Origin: an uncultured Bacteroidales bacterium
GTDB taxonomy: Bacteria; Bacteroidota; Bacteroidia; Bacteroidales; UBA932
DNA: 7,372 nt
Assembly (NCBI GenBank): GCA_946617545.1
Contig: CAMOKK010000064.1
Span: 1 to 7,372 of the forward strand
Direction of reading: 5' to 3'
A model generated the notes under the pieces. The model saw only the letters and a list, made by a program, of their open reading frames with translations. It did no database searches and was not told the DNA's origin. Position numbers and translations under genes: made by a program. Of this stretch, positions 6,450 to 7,372 are shown in pieces. Position 1 is the stretch's first letter. Each line of letters begins with the position of its first letter.

Positions 6450-7372
6450 TTATTCTTCTACTGCAGAACCTTCAGCGGCCTGGCTCTCCTCTTCCTCGCT
6501 GTGGGCGACCACGGAGATGGCGGCGATGGAGTCTCCTTCCCTGATGTTGATGAGCTTGACGCCCTGAGTAGCACGTCCGGCAACACGGATGGTGTTGACA
6601 GGCATACGGATCGTCATTCCGGAGCGGCAGATGATCATCAGGTCATCTTCATCGGTGACATTCTTGATGGCCACCAGGCTGCCCGTTTTCTCCGTGATGT
6701 TCAAGGTTCTCACACCCTTGGCGCCACGGGAGGTCTGACGGTAGTCCATGGGGTCTGAACGTTTGCCGTAACCATTTTCGGAGACGGCCAGCACCTGGTG
6801 CTTTTCTACGTCCTCTGCCTGGGGATCCTGGCATACGACACCCACTACATAATCCCCTTCATCAAGATTGATGCCACGAACGCCCGTAGACGTTCTGCCC
6901 AGGGGCCGGGCCTCTGATTCATCGAATCTTACGCACTTTCCGCCATGGGCGGCAATCATCACGTTGCAGCGGCCGTTGGTGAGGATGGCCTCCAGCAGTT
7001 CGTCGTCTTCGCGGATGTTGATGGCGTTCACGCCGTTGGTACGGGGACGGGAATAGGCCTCTAAGGAAGTCTTCTTCACAATACCCTTCCGGGTTACCAT
7101 CATGATGTAGTTGTTGTTGATGAAGTCTTCGTCCTTGAGGGTCTTCACATTCACATAGGCGCGGACGGTGTCGTCCGGTTCTATCATGAGGATGTTCTGG
7201 ATGGCGCGGCCCTTGGAGGTGCGGTTGCCTTCCGGAACCTCATAGACCTTTAGCCAGTAGCATCGACCCTTCTGCGTGAACAGGAGCAGCGTGCTGTGCG
7301 TATTGGCGATATAGATATGCTCGATGAAGTCTTCGTCACGGGTGGCGCTTCCCTTCATGCCCACGCCGCCGC
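6450..7372 (-). CDS. gyrA: DNA gyrase subunit A, C-terminal part (5' end outside window)
   Basis: The visible 306 residues are the C-terminal DNA-wrapping domain of GyrA, which bends DNA around the A2B2 gyrase so that negative supercoils are introduced. The window edge cuts inside the GyrA box: GGVG, the end of a QRRGGxG-type motif, is the first thing seen. The six-bladed beta-pinwheel is evident from repeating blade signatures, numbered from the first full codon in the window: GRCYWLKVYEVP (35-46), GIVKKTSLEAYS (96-107), GKCVRFDESEARP (144-156), GYGKRSDPMDYR (200-211) and GMTIRMPVNTIR (251-262). Most are followed by a G-V-(R/K/N)-x-(I/L)-N-(I/L) strand. The GyrA box itself marks this as gyrase rather than topoisomerase IV ParC. 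The protein ends in an acidic tail (HSEEEE to AVEE, 290-306); in E. coli GyrA such a tail tunes wrapping. The GTG at 7362 is internal, not the start. Confidence 0.97.
   Translation of the reverse strand, partial: GGVGMKGSATRDEDFIEHIYIANTHSTLLLFTQKGRCYWLKVYEVPEGNRTSKGRAIQNILMIEPDDTVRAYVNVKTLKDEDFINNNYIMMVTRKGIVKKTSLEAYSRPRTNGVNAINIREDDELLEAILTNGRCNVMIAAHGGKCVRFDESEARPLGRTSTGVRGINLDEGDYVVGVVCQDPQAEDVEKHQVLAVSENGYGKRSDPMDYRQTSRGAKGVRTLNITEKTGSLVAIKNVTDEDDLMIICRSGMTIRMPVNTIRVAGRATQGVKLINIREGDSIAAISVVAHSEEEESQAAEGSAVEE

Noticed and set aside
7362..7364. GTG as a possible start of the right-edge gene
   Set aside because: The frame stays open to the window edge, and GGVG before it belongs to the GyrA box, so this is an internal valine.

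Overview
The window looks like core chromosome of a GC-rich member of the Bacteroidota, probably order Bacteroidales. Three things point there. LeuRS and the GyrA C-terminal domain have the sequence character of that phylum. The only real intergenic region carries divergent promoters of the Bacteroides type (TTTG / TAnnTTTG). Most starts lack a Shine-Dalgarno sequence. The exact genus cannot be fixed from this window. Coding density is near total: the only gaps between genes are 78, 17 and 3 bp. No mobile element, RNA gene, CRISPR array or prophage sequence was seen.

Region 1 (1-4089, minus strand) is a tightly packed operon. In transcription order it encodes a SPOR-domain lipoprotein, a secreted protein with an M28-peptidase-like fold fused to a TonB C-terminal domain, and leucyl-tRNA synthetase (cut by the left window edge). 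Both junctions are one-base stop/start overlaps (TAATG and TGATG), so the two envelope genes and the tRNA synthetase should be translationally coupled. The M28-like protein has lost four of the five zinc ligands and the catalytic Glu of the family, so it is probably a pseudo-enzyme. This is the most unusual gene here.

Region 2 (4090-4167) is a 78-bp divergent promoter region. The leftward promoter has a near-perfect Bacteroidota layout and is followed by a perfect Shine-Dalgarno sequence. The rightward -7 box lies so close to the phoH ATG that the phoH mRNA may be leaderless.

Region 3 (4168-5121, plus strand) is phoH, an intact PhoH/YbeZ-type ATPase. Region 4 (5125-7372, minus strand) is the 3' part of gyrA followed 17 bp later by a secreted TPR protein. 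phoH and the TPR gene converge with three bases between their stop codons. A strong intrinsic terminator for the gyrA-TPR transcript lies inside the last codons of phoH. Its stem is continuous only as minus-strand RNA and is followed by five U.

I found no wholly new system. The best leads are the M28-like/TonB fusion coupled to leuS, the terminator nested in phoH, and the compact, mutually exclusive divergent promoters.
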